17,292 nt of DNA from Flavobacterium psychrophilum (GTDB taxonomy: Bacteria > Bacteroidota > Bacteroidia > Flavobacteriales > Flavobacteriaceae). A program made the translations under genes and the position numbers. The notes under the pieces were generated by a model that saw only the letters and a list, made by a program, of their open reading frames with translations, was not told the origin of the DNA and made no database searches. The stretch lies in NCBI GenBank assembly GCA_945869365.1, contig CAMBOW010000037.1, positions 1 through 17,292 of the forward strand, given 5' to 3'. Below are positions 5,283-14,726 of the stretch, in pieces (the stretch's first letter is position 1; each line of letters opens with the position of its first letter).

Positions 5283-7700
5283 ATGTATGTAGTAAAAAGA
5301 GACGGCCACAAAGAGCCCGTCATGTTTGACAAAATTACCGACCGAGTAAAAAAATTATGTTATGGTTTAAATGATTTAGTAGATGCTGTAAAAGTAGCGA
5401 TGCGCGTAATTGAGGGATTGTATGACGGGGTGACCACCTCTGAGTTAGACAATCTGGCCGCCGAAACCGCTGCGTCTATGACCATTGCCCATCCGGATTA
5501 TGCCCAACTGGCTGCCCGTATTGCCATTTCTAATCTACATAAAAACACCAAAAAATCCTTTTCGGAAACGATGCACGACATGTATCATTACGTAAATCCG
5601 AGAACCAACCAAGCAGCCCCGTTATTATCAGAAGAAGTATACAATGTGATCCAAGAGAACGCCGAATTCTTGGATTCGCACATCATTTATAACCGCGATT
5701 TCAATTACGATTACTTCGGATTTAAAACTTTGGAGCGCTCGTATCTGTTAAAAATAAACGGCAAAATTGTGGAGCGTCCGCAGCACATGCTCATGCGTGT
5801 ATCAGTGGGGATTCACCTCAATGACCTGACATCAGTAATTGAAACTTACGATTTGATGTCCAAAAAATTCTTTACACACGCCACGCCAACCTTGTTTAAT
5901 GCAGGAACTCCCAAGCCACAAATGTCTTCGTGTTTCCTTTTGGCCATGCAAGACGATAGCATTGATGGCATTTACGATACCTTAAAACAAACCGCCAAAA
6001 TCTCGCAATCGGCGGGAGGAATTGGACTTTCTATTCACAACGTTCGTGCCACTGGTTCCTACATTCGCGGCACAAACGGAACCTCAAACGGAATTGTTCC
6101 GATGTTGCGCGTGTTTAATGACACGGCCCGTTATGTAGACCAAGGCGGTGGAAAACGCAAGGGAAGTTTTGCAATCTACTTAGAAACTTGGCATGCTGAT
6201 ATTTTTGATTTCTTGGATTTGAAAAAGAATACCGGGAAAGAGGAAATGCGTGCCCGTGATTTGTTTTTTGCCATGTGGACTTCTGATTTATTCATGAAAC
6301 GCGTACAAGACGACAGCACGTGGACCTTGATGTGTCCAAACGAATGTCCAGGATTGTATGAGATATACGGCGAAGAGTTCGAAGAATTATATACTTCGTA
6401 TGAAGCCAAAGGTAAGGGCCGAAAAACAATCAAAGCCCGCGAATTGTGGGAAAAAATATTGGAGTCGCAAATTGAGACCGGAACGCCCTATATGTTGTAC
6501 AAAGATGCGGCCAACCGAAAGTCCAACCAAAAGAATTTGGGAACCATTCGTTCGTCCAATTTGTGTACGGAAATCATGGAGTATACCTCCGAAGACGAAA
6601 TAGCGGTGTGTAATTTGGCATCTATTTCTTTGCCGATGTTTGTAGAGAATGGGGCTTTTAGTCACGAGTTGTTGTACGATGTAACCAAACGGGTAACCCG
6701 TAATTTAAATAAAGTAATTGACCGCAATTATTATCCGGTTAAAGAAGCTGAGAATTCAAATATGCGCCACCGTCCGGTAGGCTTGGGGGTACAAGGATTG
6801 GCCGATGCGTTTATTATGTTGCGTTTGCCATTTACCAGTGACGAGGCCAAAAAACTAAATCAAGAAATTTTTGAAACCTTATATTTTGCTGCGGTTACCG
6901 CATCCCTAGAGATGGCGAAAGAAGAAGGGCCTTACTCTACCTTCAAAGGTTCACCTATTTCTCAAGGCGAGTTTCAATATAATTTGTGGGGACTTAAAGA
7001 CGAGGAGCTATCTGGTCGATGGGACTGGGGTGCTTTGCGCAAGGAAGTAATGAAACACGGGGTGCGCAACTCCTTGTTGGTGGCGCCAATGCCAACTGCT
7101 TCTACTTCCCAAATATTAGGAAACAATGAAGCATTTGAGCCGTATACTTCTAATATTTATACCCGTCGTGTGTTGTCAGGCGAATTTATTGTGGTTAACA
7201 AGCATTTGTTAGAAGACCTTGTAAATCGTGGTTTATGGAACGAAACCTTGAAGCAAGAAATTATGCGTCACAACGGGTCGGTTCAAAACATTGATGTCGT
7301 GCCAGCCGATCTAAAAGAATTGTACAAAACCGTTTGGGAATTGTCCATGAAAGACATTATTGATATGTCGCGTCACAGAGGATATTTTATTGACCAATCG
7401 CAATCCCTGAACTTGTTTATGCAAGATGCCAATTTCTCCAAACTGACTTCCATGCATTTTTATGCTTGGCAGTCTGGCTTGAAAACAGGAATGTATTACT
7501 TGAGAACCAAATCGGCAGTAGACGCGATTAAATTTACCTTGAATAACGACAAAAAGGTGGAAACTATACCCGATGCTGTAGCCCTCGAAGTTGTTGCTGC
7601 TCCGGCTGAAGCGGTAGAGATGACGCCAGAAGAATTTGCAGCTATGATTGAGCATGCCCGCAACGCCGGACCCGAAGAATGCGAAATGTGTGGCTCGTAA
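5283..7700 (+). CDS. nrdA: Class I ribonucleotide reductase large subunit (R1)
   Basis: An 805-residue catalytic subunit that reduces all four NDPs to dNDPs with the NrdB radical. An ATP-cone (about residues 1-90, Y-V-V-K-R-D-G) gives allosteric activity control by ATP/dATP. The active site is complete: C217 (S-S-C-F-L-L), N426/C428/E430 (N-L-C-T-E), C443 (V-C-N-L-A-S), the radical-path pair Y738-Y739 (G-M-Y-Y-L-R-T), and C-terminal redox cysteines C800 and C803 in C-E-M-C-G-S. That tail and long stretches resemble animal RRM1 more than E. coli NrdA, so this belongs with the eukaryote-like class I enzymes. nrdB lies 201 bp upstream on the same strand. A rho-independent terminator starts 27 bp after the stop. 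Confidence 0.97.
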   Translation: MYVVKRDGHKEPVMFDKITDRVKKLCYGLNDLVDAVKVAMRVIEGLYDGVTTSELDNLAAETAASMTIAHPDYAQLAARIAISNLHKNTKKSFSETMHDMYHYVNPRTNQAAPLLSEEVYNVIQENAEFLDSHIIYNRDFNYDYFGFKTLERSYLLKINGKIVERPQHMLMRVSVGIHLNDLTSVIETYDLMSKKFFTHATPTLFNAGTPKPQMSSCFLLAMQDDSIDGIYDTLKQTAKISQSAGGIGLSIHNVRATGSYIRGTNGTSNGIVPMLRVFNDTARYVDQGGGKRKGSFAIYLETWHADIFDFLDLKKNTGKEEMRARDLFFAMWTSDLFMKRVQDDSTWTLMCPNECPGLYEIYGEEFEELYTSYEAKGKGRKTIKARELWEKILESQIETGTPYMLYKDAANRKSNQKNLGTIRSSNLCTEIMEYTSEDEIAVCNLASISLPMFVENGAFSHELLYDVTKRVTRNLNKVIDRNYYPVKEAENSNMRHRPVGLGVQGLADAFIMLRLPFTSDEAKKLNQEIFETLYFAAVTASLEMAKEEGPYSTFKGSPISQGEFQYNLWGLKDEELSGRWDWGALRKEVMKHGVRNSLLVAPMPTASTSQILGNNEAFEPYTSNIYTRRVLSGEFIVVNKHLLEDLVNRGLWNETLKQEIMRHNGSVQNIDVVPADLKELYKTVWELSMKDIIDMSRHRGYFIDQSQSLNLFMQDANFSKLTSMHFYAWQSGLKTGMYYLRTKSAVDAIKFTLNNDKKVETIPDAVALEVVAAPAEAVEMTPEEFAAMIEHARNAGPEECEMCGS

Positions 7701-7718
7701 ATAAAACCAAATAAAATG

Positions 7719-7726
7719 TATCTTTG
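7719..7726 (+). promoter_or_regulatory. -7 element TATCTTTG upstream of dgt
   Basis: A full match to TAnnTTTG directly abuts the 5' arm of the nrdA terminator. If used, transcription would start around 7731 and skip the 5' end of the hairpin stem, so the terminator would not form properly in the dgt transcript. No TTTG is found 19 bp upstream, so this may be a chance match. Confidence 0.4.
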
Positions 7727-7761
7727 AAACAGCTGTCTATTAGATGGCTGTTTTCTTTTTT
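7727..7761 (+). terminator. Rho-independent terminator of nrdA
   Basis: AAACAGCTGTC (7727-7737) pairs with GATGGCTGTTT (7743-7753), an 11-bp stem with two G-U pairs and a TATTA loop, followed by the T-rich run 7754-7761. The ATG at 7744 lies inside the 3' arm, so it is unlikely to be the dgt start. Confidence 0.8.
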
Positions 7762-7785
7762 AATTCATACCAAAACAGAACAACT

Positions 7786-9132
7786 ATGATGCAGTGGGAA
7801 CAATTGTTGTCGTTGAGACGTCAAGGCGATGCGAGCAAGCGCTTGCGCAAAGAACAAGACGATACCCGTTTGGGGTTTGAAGTCGATTACGACCGCATTA
7901 TATTTTCGGCGGCTTTTCGTTCGTTGCAAGACAAAACCCAAGTAATTCCGTTGTCTAAAACTGATTTTGTGCACACCCGACTCACCCACAGTCTAGAAGT
8001 ATCGGTAGTTGGGCGTTCTTTGGGTCGTTTAGCAGGCAAAAGTATATTGGAAAAATACCCCTACTTAAAAGAAGTACACGGGTATCAGATGAATGATTTT
8101 GGTGCCATTGTGGCCGCAGCATGTCTGGCGCACGACATTGGCAATCCGCCATTTGGTCATTCGGGGGAGAAGGCCATTGGTGAATATTTTTCTATTGGCA
8201 AAGGCCAAAAATACCAAGCAAAATTGACCCCAAAACAATGGCAAGATCTCATTGATTTTGAAGGGAATGCCAACGGTTTCTCGGTGCTTACTGCCGACAG
8301 GCCAGGCGTAGAAGGCGGAATTCGAATTTCGTATGCCACCTTGGGTGCATTTATGAAATACCCCAAAGAAAGTTTGCCCAAAAAACCGACTCCCGCAATC
8401 GCCGATAAAAAATACGGTTTCTTCCAGTCTGACCAATCCTTTTTTCAAGAAGTGGCTGCTGAGTTGGGACTAATTCCCAATAAATCGGGCGATGATATTG
8501 GCTTTGAACGGCATCCATTGGCCTATTTGGTTGAAGCTGCCGACGACATTTGCTACACCATTATAGATTTTGAAGACGGTATCAATTTAGGCCTGGTATC
8601 GGAAGATTATGCCTTGGAATATTTAATCAAATTAGTCAAGGACACCATAGACACGCAAAAATATAAAACCTTACACACCAAAGAAGATCGCATCAGTTAC
8701 CTCAGGGCTTTGGCAATTGGCACATTAATTACTGATGCTGTGCGCGTGTTTTTGGAAAACGAACAGGCAATTTTGGACGGTGATTTTCCGTATTCGCTCT
8801 TGGACAAAAGTCGTTTTAAACCCCAAATGGACGACATTATAAAATTGAGCGTGAAAAACATTTACCAAAGCAGGGAAGTGATTGAAAAGGAAATTACGGG
8901 CTACCAAATTATCAATGTGTTGCTCGATAAAATGATTACCGCTTTTGACAACCAAGAGCAAGGATGTGCCTCCAATTATGACAAGTTGCTGTTGCAATTG
9001 GTGCCCGAAAAACATCGCATTTTCAAAGAAAATACCTACGATCGCTTGTTGCACATTTGCCATTTTATCTCGTTACTCACCGACGGAAATGCACTTTTAT
9101 TTTATCGAAATATCAACGGAAATCACGATTGA
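7786..9132 (+). CDS. dgt: Deoxyguanosinetriphosphate triphosphohydrolase (dGTPase)
   Basis: A cytosolic 448-residue HD-superfamily enzyme that hydrolyses dGTP to deoxyguanosine and triphosphate, trimming dNTP pools. The N-terminal block S-K-R-L-R-K-E-Q-D-D-T-R leads into F-R-S-L-Q-D-K-T-Q-V. The metal-site residues are visible: H68 (R-L-T-H-S-L-E), H116-D117 (A-H-D-I-G-N-P-P-F-G-H), and D253/D254 in E-A-A-D-D-I-C-Y. The frame is open back to an ATG at 7744, but that codon is inside the nrdA terminator and would add a 14-residue N-terminus (M-A-V-F-F-F-N-S) unlike the family. ATG 7786 or 7789 (M-M-Q-W-E-Q) gives the usual start, and 7786 is chosen. It is encoded directly downstream of the RNR genes that make its substrate pool, on the same strand but probably as a separate transcript. 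Confidence 0.93.
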   Translation: MMQWEQLLSLRRQGDASKRLRKEQDDTRLGFEVDYDRIIFSAAFRSLQDKTQVIPLSKTDFVHTRLTHSLEVSVVGRSLGRLAGKSILEKYPYLKEVHGYQMNDFGAIVAAACLAHDIGNPPFGHSGEKAIGEYFSIGKGQKYQAKLTPKQWQDLIDFEGNANGFSVLTADRPGVEGGIRISYATLGAFMKYPKESLPKKPTPAIADKKYGFFQSDQSFFQEVAAELGLIPNKSGDDIGFERHPLAYLVEAADDICYTIIDFEDGINLGLVSEDYALEYLIKLVKDTIDTQKYKTLHTKEDRISYLRALAIGTLITDAVRVFLENEQAILDGDFPYSLLDKSRFKPQMDDIIKLSVKNIYQSREVIEKEITGYQIINVLLDKMITAFDNQEQGCASNYDKLLLQLVPEKHRIFKENTYDRLLHICHFISLLTDGNALLFYRNINGNHD

Positions 9133-9156
9133 TCTTGTTAATGTTCCAGACGTTTT

Positions 9157-9187
9157 TTTGATTTTATAAAAAATTAATTTATGTTTG
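9157..9187 (+). promoter_or_regulatory. Bacteroidetes promoter of the first M36 peptidase
   Basis: TTTG (9157-9160), exactly 19 bp, then TATGTTTG (9180-9187): both boxes and the spacing fit the TTTG-N19-TAnnTTTG consensus. Transcription should start near 9191-9194, about 15-18 nt before the ATG at 9209. The TTG at 9185, which opens the longest reading frame, lies inside the -7 box and is not a start. Confidence 0.8.
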
Positions 9188-9208
9188 TTTCTCAAAACTT
9201 TAAAACAA

Positions 9209-11899
9209 ATGAAAAAAATTACACTATTAACCGCATTGCTGGTTACTTTCTTGGGGTTTTCTCAGGCAAATAAGCAGAAAATCCAATCCTATTTAGACAA
9301 TAACCGCGCTAAATACGGATTGACTTCACAAGACGTTTCGGACTGGGTAATCGAAAGCGAACAAAATTCTACCTCTACAAAAATCACGAACTATCGTTTG
9401 GTTCAACGTCACCAAGGCATTGAGTTATTTGATGCACAATCAAACATTTGGTTCAAAAATGACGAAGCCATCAATTTGGGAAATCGTTTTCAAGCAGCGG
9501 TTGCCTCTCGTGTAAATACGACACAGCCTTCTTTAGATGTGCTTCAAGCTGTGCAATCAGCCTATGCTAAATTAGGCTATGAAATGCCAAGTTTCACCAT
9601 TACAGAAAACCAAAACAACACCAAGTTTCAACTTTCTGATGGGCTACATGAAGATCCAATCTTAGGAAAATTAGGGTACCAAGTAGTTGCTGACAACAAA
9701 TTGCAACTGGCATGGGGATTTCAATTTTATGCGCCAAAAGGCAACCACTATTGGGACATCAAAGTTGATGCTGCAAACGGTGCCATTTTAGACAAAAAAG
9801 ACTTGACAATTTCTTGTGACTTTGGGGATAAAAATCACCAAGATCACGACTACAAAAAACAGTTCAATTTTCAGTTGAATGCAATGAATAATTCAGCGGC
9901 TTTAGCAGTTCCAACTCCTGGAACATATCGTGTAATTCCGTTCAATTATGAAAGTCCAAATCATTCGCCTTTTGAATTGATCACTACAGTTGGAAACAGC
10001 TTGGCTTCACCAAACGGCTGGCATGATTCTAATGCACTTGGTGGAACAACGGCTTCCTTACGATATACTTATTCGAGAGGAAACAATGTTTTGGCTCAAG
10101 AAGATGCCGACGGAAATAACGGAACAGGAATTCGTGCCGATGGTGGTGCTTCCTTAACCTTTGATTTTCCATACGGTGGACAAACCTTATTGCCAACCGC
10201 TTACACTTCTGCTGCAACTACCAACTTGTTCTACATGAATAACATCATGCACGATATTTGGTACCAATACGGATTTGACGAAGCCAACGGAAATTACCAA
10301 CAAAACAACTTAGGTCGTGGAGGAGTTTCCTCTGCAACGGGTGATTACGTGCAAGCCGATTCGCAAGACGGCTATTCACAAACGACTCCTACTGAAAACA
10401 ACGCCAACTTTACACCTACCAACGACGGTGTTCGTCCAAGAATTCAAATGTTCTTGTGGACTTTGGGCGCGCCTCCTACAGATTACATTACGGTAAATGC
10501 TCCATCGCCTATTGCAGGTCCTTATGCAGCCACAACCAATGTGTTTGAAGGAACTGATCGTATTCCGGTGCCCGCTGCACCAAACGGAATTACATCTGAT
10601 TTAGTTTTGTATCAAAACGATCCTTTGGTTCCTGGGAACAACCCAAATTCTGCCTGTAATCCTGCTACAAATCCTTTTGATGTCTCAGGAAAAATTGCGT
10701 TGATCAAAAGAGGTGGATGTTTCTTCAGCTTGAAAGTTAAAAACGCACAAGACGCCGGCGCAACTGCTGTAATTGTTATGGATAGTATTGTTGCTAATCC
10801 TCAGCGTCTATCAATGAGTTCAACTGGTTTATTGGGTATTACCATTCCAGCTGTATTTGTAACTAAAGAAATTGGAGATAGCTTTATTGCTCAAATGGCT
10901 AATGGACCATTAAGTGTAACCTTAGAAGTGCCAAACAACTTGTATTTGTATGCAGATGGTGATTTTGATAACGTAATTATTGGCCACGAATACGGTCACG
11001 GAATTTCGAATCGTTTAGTAGGTGGAGGTGCAGCAGGCTGTATGACCAACTACGATCAAATGGGAGAAGGTTGGTCTGACTGGTTCGGATTGATGTTACA
11101 ACTGAAACAAGGCGATGTTGGAACCGATTCGAAACAAGTGGGAACGTATGTAATCAACCAACCAGTAGATGGATTTGGCATTCGTGATTTCCCTTATTCT
11201 ACTGACTTGACTGTGAATCCTAGAACGATGATAAACTCAAATGCAGTGATTCCAATCGATGCAGCCGATACGGCCTATCGTTATGTAATTGGAGAATTTT
11301 GGACATCTTGTTTGTGGGATTTAACATGGGCTTACATCGATAAATATGGCTATGACGCTGATGTTTACAACGGAACAGGTGGTAATAACAAAGTGATGCG
11401 TTTAGTAGCCGATGCATTGAAATTAGAAACATGTAATGGAACTAATATTGTTACTGGACGTGATAATTTAATCGCTGCCGATCAAGCCACTACAGGTGGA
11501 GCTGATTATTGCTTAATTACAGATGTGTATGCAAGACGTGGTGTTGGACTTAATGCCTCAGCCGGAAGTGTAAATGACTGTAATGACCAAGTTGAAGATT
11601 TTACCGCTTTCCCAGCTGGACCAAACTGTACCTTAGCCGTTGATTACTTTAACAATCCAGATTTGTTTAGAGTGTATCCGAATCCAACAAATGGTGTAAT
11701 CAATGTGAGAATCAATCAATTTGTAGGAAAACTTTCGATTCAAATTGTTGATTTGAATGGACGTGTAGTTTACACCCAAAAAGATGCCGATTTCAACATT
11801 GAAAAAAGCATAGACATGAACCGTTTCCAAGCGGGTATGTATATTGTGAACGTAAACAACGAGCAATTTAGCTTCTCACAAAAAATCGTGAAAAACTAA
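9209..11899 (+). CDS. T9SS-secreted M36 (fungalysin-type) metallopeptidase, copy 1
   Basis: An 896-residue exported zinc peptidase. Signal peptide residues 1-20 (M-K-K-I-T-L-L..G-F-S-Q-A) are followed by an FTP/PepSY-like propeptide (about 25-210) and the M36 catalytic region. A protease-associated (PA) domain is inserted at about 445-570 (V-F-E-G-T-D-R to the A-N-G-P-L loop). The zinc site is H593-E-Y-G-H597 with E620 in G-E-G-W-S-D. A type A T9SS sorting domain runs from about 820 (V-Y-P-N-P-T-N-G) to the end. It would be secreted through the outer membrane and cleaved to an active protease. At the position where fungalysins have the proton-donor His (V-H-A-I-G), this copy has Y692 in R-Y-V-I-G-E-F-W, so activity may be altered. 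ATG 9209 is chosen because the signal peptide begins there and the promoter lies just upstream. Confidence 0.93.
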   Translation: MKKITLLTALLVTFLGFSQANKQKIQSYLDNNRAKYGLTSQDVSDWVIESEQNSTSTKITNYRLVQRHQGIELFDAQSNIWFKNDEAINLGNRFQAAVASRVNTTQPSLDVLQAVQSAYAKLGYEMPSFTITENQNNTKFQLSDGLHEDPILGKLGYQVVADNKLQLAWGFQFYAPKGNHYWDIKVDAANGAILDKKDLTISCDFGDKNHQDHDYKKQFNFQLNAMNNSAALAVPTPGTYRVIPFNYESPNHSPFELITTVGNSLASPNGWHDSNALGGTTASLRYTYSRGNNVLAQEDADGNNGTGIRADGGASLTFDFPYGGQTLLPTAYTSAATTNLFYMNNIMHDIWYQYGFDEANGNYQQNNLGRGGVSSATGDYVQADSQDGYSQTTPTENNANFTPTNDGVRPRIQMFLWTLGAPPTDYITVNAPSPIAGPYAATTNVFEGTDRIPVPAAPNGITSDLVLYQNDPLVPGNNPNSACNPATNPFDVSGKIALIKRGGCFFSLKVKNAQDAGATAVIVMDSIVANPQRLSMSSTGLLGITIPAVFVTKEIGDSFIAQMANGPLSVTLEVPNNLYLYADGDFDNVIIGHEYGHGISNRLVGGGAAGCMTNYDQMGEGWSDWFGLMLQLKQGDVGTDSKQVGTYVINQPVDGFGIRDFPYSTDLTVNPRTMINSNAVIPIDAADTAYRYVIGEFWTSCLWDLTWAYIDKYGYDADVYNGTGGNNKVMRLVADALKLETCNGTNIVTGRDNLIAADQATTGGADYCLITDVYARRGVGLNASAGSVNDCNDQVEDFTAFPAGPNCTLAVDYFNNPDLFRVYPNPTNGVINVRINQFVGKLSIQIVDLNGRVVYTQKDADFNIEKSIDMNRFQAGMYIVNVNNEQFSFSQKIVKN

Positions 11900-11919
11900 A
11901 TTTAACTCACCCAAAATAG

Positions 11920-11952
11920 AAAGTCCAAATCGAAAGGTTTGGACTTTTTTTT
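11920..11952 (+). terminator. Rho-independent terminator after M36 copy 1
   Basis: AAAGTCCAAA (11920-11929) pairs perfectly with TTTGGACTTT (11938-11947) across an 8-nt loop and is followed by a T-run to 11952. It lies 21 bp after the stop and separates the two protease transcripts. Confidence 0.9.
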
Positions 11953-11976
11953 GTCTGCTTTTTACCTAACTTCTTT

Positions 11977-12007
11977 TTTGTCTTTTTAAATAAATAATCT
12001 ATGTTTG
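11977..12007 (+). promoter_or_regulatory. Bacteroidetes promoter of the second M36 peptidase
   Basis: TTTG (11977-11980), 19 bp, TATGTTTG (12000-12007): the same boxes and spacing as in front of copy 1, also within a T-rich run. Transcription should start near 12011-12014, about 33-36 nt before the ATG at 12047. The TTG at 12005 is inside the -7 box and cannot be the start. Confidence 0.8.
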
Positions 12008-12046
12008 TTGGCAGTAAAAAAACCAACCCAAACCAAGATTTTCTTT

Positions 12047-14707
12047 ATGAAAAAACTATTTCTCTTTCTTGCGCTATTTTCTAGCTTGACCATTTGGTCG
12101 CAAACGCACAAACAAATTATTCAAACGTATTTAGAAACGCACAAATCAACTTGGCAACTCACACCAGCCGATATTGCCGATTGGACTTTAGACAGCGAAG
12201 TATATGCTGAAGGCACTAAGCTTACGAGTTGTTACATTGTGCAAAATTTCCAAGGAATTCCGGTGTTTAATGCCCTATCAACCGTGGCCATCAAAAACAA
12301 TTCGGTTTTTCAATTGGCCAATAATTTTAAAAGTAATATCCGTCAAAAAATAAGCAACACCCAACCCCAGCTCTCCCCAGGGCAAGCATTTATTGCAGCT
12401 TGCCAACAATTGCAAATTGTGCAGCCCACAGCGGTTTCTGTTATCGAACACTTGCCACACCACAAATACAAATTAGCCAATGGTTTGCAAGAAGACCTTG
12501 TTTCGGCGCAGTTGGTGTTTCAATCCATGCCTAATGAAACCTTGCAATTGGCTTGGTATTTACAGTTTTATAGTCCAGACGCCATACATTTATGGGATGT
12601 ACGCATAGATGCAGTGAGCGGAACTATACTAGGCAAGCACGACTTGATGTTGTCTTGTGCCTTTGATGTGAAGCCTTCACACAAATCGGCCAAACCTTTT
12701 CATTTTAACCAAGTGGCGTTTGCCGCCAAATCAAACCTGATGGCCGCACCAACGCCAGGCACTTATCGGGTAATTCCAATTACTTCCGAAAGCCCCAATC
12801 ACCACCCGTTTGAACTCCTTACAACTGCAGGAAACAGCTTGGCTTCGCCAAATGGATGGCACGACTCCAATGCCATCGGCGGAACAACAGCTTCTTTGAA
12901 ATATACCTATACCCGCGGAAATAATGTGTTGGCTCAAGAAGATGCCGACGGAAACAACGGCAACGGAATCCGTCCTGACGGAGGCGCTGGTTTGTTGTTT
13001 GATTATCAGTATGAGGGGGCTACTTTTCAGCCCACGGCCTATACGCCAGCCGCTACCACCAATTTGTTTTATGCAATCAATGAAATGCATGATATTTGGT
13101 ACCAATACGGGTTTACCGAGGCTGCTGGAAATTTTCAGCAAAATAATTTAGGTCGAGGTGGAGCCACTTCAGGTACGGGTGATTATGTATTGGCAGATGC
13201 CCAAGATGGCTATTCGCAAACCACTCCAACACTCAACAACGCCAATTTCTCGACACCAAATGACGGTTCTCGTCCCCGCGTACAGATGTTTTTATGGACA
13301 ATAGGTGCACCAGCGACCAATTTTCTTACGGTCAATTCACCGGCTTCAATCGCGGGTGAAAAATTGGCTACCTCGAATGTATTTGAAGGCACTGATCGTG
13401 TTTTAGTTCCCACAGCTCCAAATGGCATTACAGCTGATTTAGCCTTGTATGCAAACAATCCAAATCCGCCGGGATACAATTCGGCTTGCCAAGCGCCAAC
13501 CAATGCTTTTGAGTTAGACAACAAGATTGTGTTGATAAAGCGTGGCGGCTGTTTCTTTAATCTGAAAGTCAAAAACGCGCAAGATGCAGGCGCTTTAGCC
13601 GTAATTGTCACCGATAGTATTCCCAACAATCCAACCACCCTGAACATGAGTTCAACCGGATTGCTCGGTATTACCATCCCCGCTATTTTTATCACCAAAG
13701 AATTGGGCGATGAGTTGATTGCTGAAATGGCAAATGGCACTGTAAACGTAAAATTAGAATCACCGGGGAATTTATATTTGTATGCCGATGGTGATTTTGA
13801 CAACGGCATTATTGCACACGAAATTGGTCACGGCATTTCCAACCGATTAATTGGCGGACCCAACAATAGTTCTTGTATGGTCAATGCTGAACAAATGGGC
13901 GAGGGCTGGTCGGATTGGTTTTGTTTAATAAACCAAATAAAATCTGGAGAAACCGGCGCCGAAGCCAAAGGAATTGGAACCTATGCCATCAACCAATTAC
14001 CCACCGAGGGCGGAATTAGAGCCTACCCGTACTCTACCGATATGGCTATTAATCCCCTCACCTTGGCCAATTCGAATGATGCCGAACCGCACAACCGCGG
14101 AGAAGCTTGGACCGCAGTTTTGTGGGATTTAACGTGGGCTTACATCAATAAATACGGTTTTGACACCGATATCCATACCGGAACTGGTGGAAACAATAAA
14201 GTGATGCGTTTAGTAATGGATGCGTTAAAATTACAGAGCTGTAACACTTCGTCGTTCATCAACAGTCGAGACAACCTTTTTGCGGCCGATCAAGCCACGA
14301 CAGGAGGTCAAGATTACTGTTTGATAGCTGATGTGTTTCAACGCCGAGGAATGGGCTTAAATGCCTCGTCGGGCTCGGTTGACAATGCGTTAGATCAGGT
14401 AGAAGATTTTACCGCTTTCCCTGCTGGACCAAATTGTAACTTGGCCGTTGATTACTTTGCCAATCCCGATTTGATTCGCGTGTACCCTAATCCCACACAA
14501 GGAGATGTGCAATTGCGCATCAGTCAATATACTGGAAAGCTCAGTATACAAGTGGTTGACACCAATGGACGTGTTGTTTACAGCGAAAATGACAACAGCT
14601 TTGCGCTAGAAAAAACGTTGCATTTAGGAAATTTACAAAAAGGAATTTACCTGTTGCAGGTGAGTGGAGATCAGCTTAAATACAAGCAGAAACTGGTTAT
14701 TAAGTAA
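12047..14707 (+). CDS. T9SS-secreted M36 (fungalysin-type) metallopeptidase, copy 2
   Basis: An 886-residue paralogue of the preceding gene with the same domain order: signal peptide 1-19 (M-K-K-L-F-L-F..I-W-S-Q), propeptide, catalytic region with inserted PA domain (from V-F-E-G-T-D-R), zinc site H591-E-I-G-H595 with E619 in G-E-G-W-S-D, and T9SS type A sorting domain from about 813 (V-Y-P-N-P-T-Q-G). H682 in P-H-N-R-G-E-A-W occupies the probable proton-donor position, so this copy keeps the expected active site. Relative to copy 1 it lacks about nine residues just before H682. By eye the catalytic half is highly similar to copy 1, while the propeptide is much more diverged. It is transcribed from its own promoter and ends at a bidirectional terminator. 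The sequence shows no sign of decay. Confidence 0.93.
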   Translation: MKKLFLFLALFSSLTIWSQTHKQIIQTYLETHKSTWQLTPADIADWTLDSEVYAEGTKLTSCYIVQNFQGIPVFNALSTVAIKNNSVFQLANNFKSNIRQKISNTQPQLSPGQAFIAACQQLQIVQPTAVSVIEHLPHHKYKLANGLQEDLVSAQLVFQSMPNETLQLAWYLQFYSPDAIHLWDVRIDAVSGTILGKHDLMLSCAFDVKPSHKSAKPFHFNQVAFAAKSNLMAAPTPGTYRVIPITSESPNHHPFELLTTAGNSLASPNGWHDSNAIGGTTASLKYTYTRGNNVLAQEDADGNNGNGIRPDGGAGLLFDYQYEGATFQPTAYTPAATTNLFYAINEMHDIWYQYGFTEAAGNFQQNNLGRGGATSGTGDYVLADAQDGYSQTTPTLNNANFSTPNDGSRPRVQMFLWTIGAPATNFLTVNSPASIAGEKLATSNVFEGTDRVLVPTAPNGITADLALYANNPNPPGYNSACQAPTNAFELDNKIVLIKRGGCFFNLKVKNAQDAGALAVIVTDSIPNNPTTLNMSSTGLLGITIPAIFITKELGDELIAEMANGTVNVKLESPGNLYLYADGDFDNGIIAHEIGHGISNRLIGGPNNSSCMVNAEQMGEGWSDWFCLINQIKSGETGAEAKGIGTYAINQLPTEGGIRAYPYSTDMAINPLTLANSNDAEPHNRGEAWTAVLWDLTWAYINKYGFDTDIHTGTGGNNKVMRLVMDALKLQSCNTSSFINSRDNLFAADQATTGGQDYCLIADVFQRRGMGLNASSGSVDNALDQVEDFTAFPAGPNCNLAVDYFANPDLIRVYPNPTQGDVQLRISQYTGKLSIQVVDTNGRVVYSENDNSFALEKTLHLGNLQKGIYLLQVSGDQLKYKQKLVIK

Positions 14708-14726
14708 GCGACAACATCAAATAAAC

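Noticed and set aside
8065..8448. 127-codon minus-strand frame within dgt
   Set aside because: It overlaps the conserved HD region of dGTPase and has no domain of its own; a shadow frame.
9185..9208. TTG start eight codons before the first M36 ATG
   Set aside because: The TTG is part of the -7 promoter box, upstream of the expected transcript start, and would extend past the natural signal peptide start.
13210..13809. 199-codon minus-strand frame within M36 copy 2
   Set aside because: Long only because of codon bias in the sense gene; it covers the PA domain region, and no matching protein or start signal is seen.
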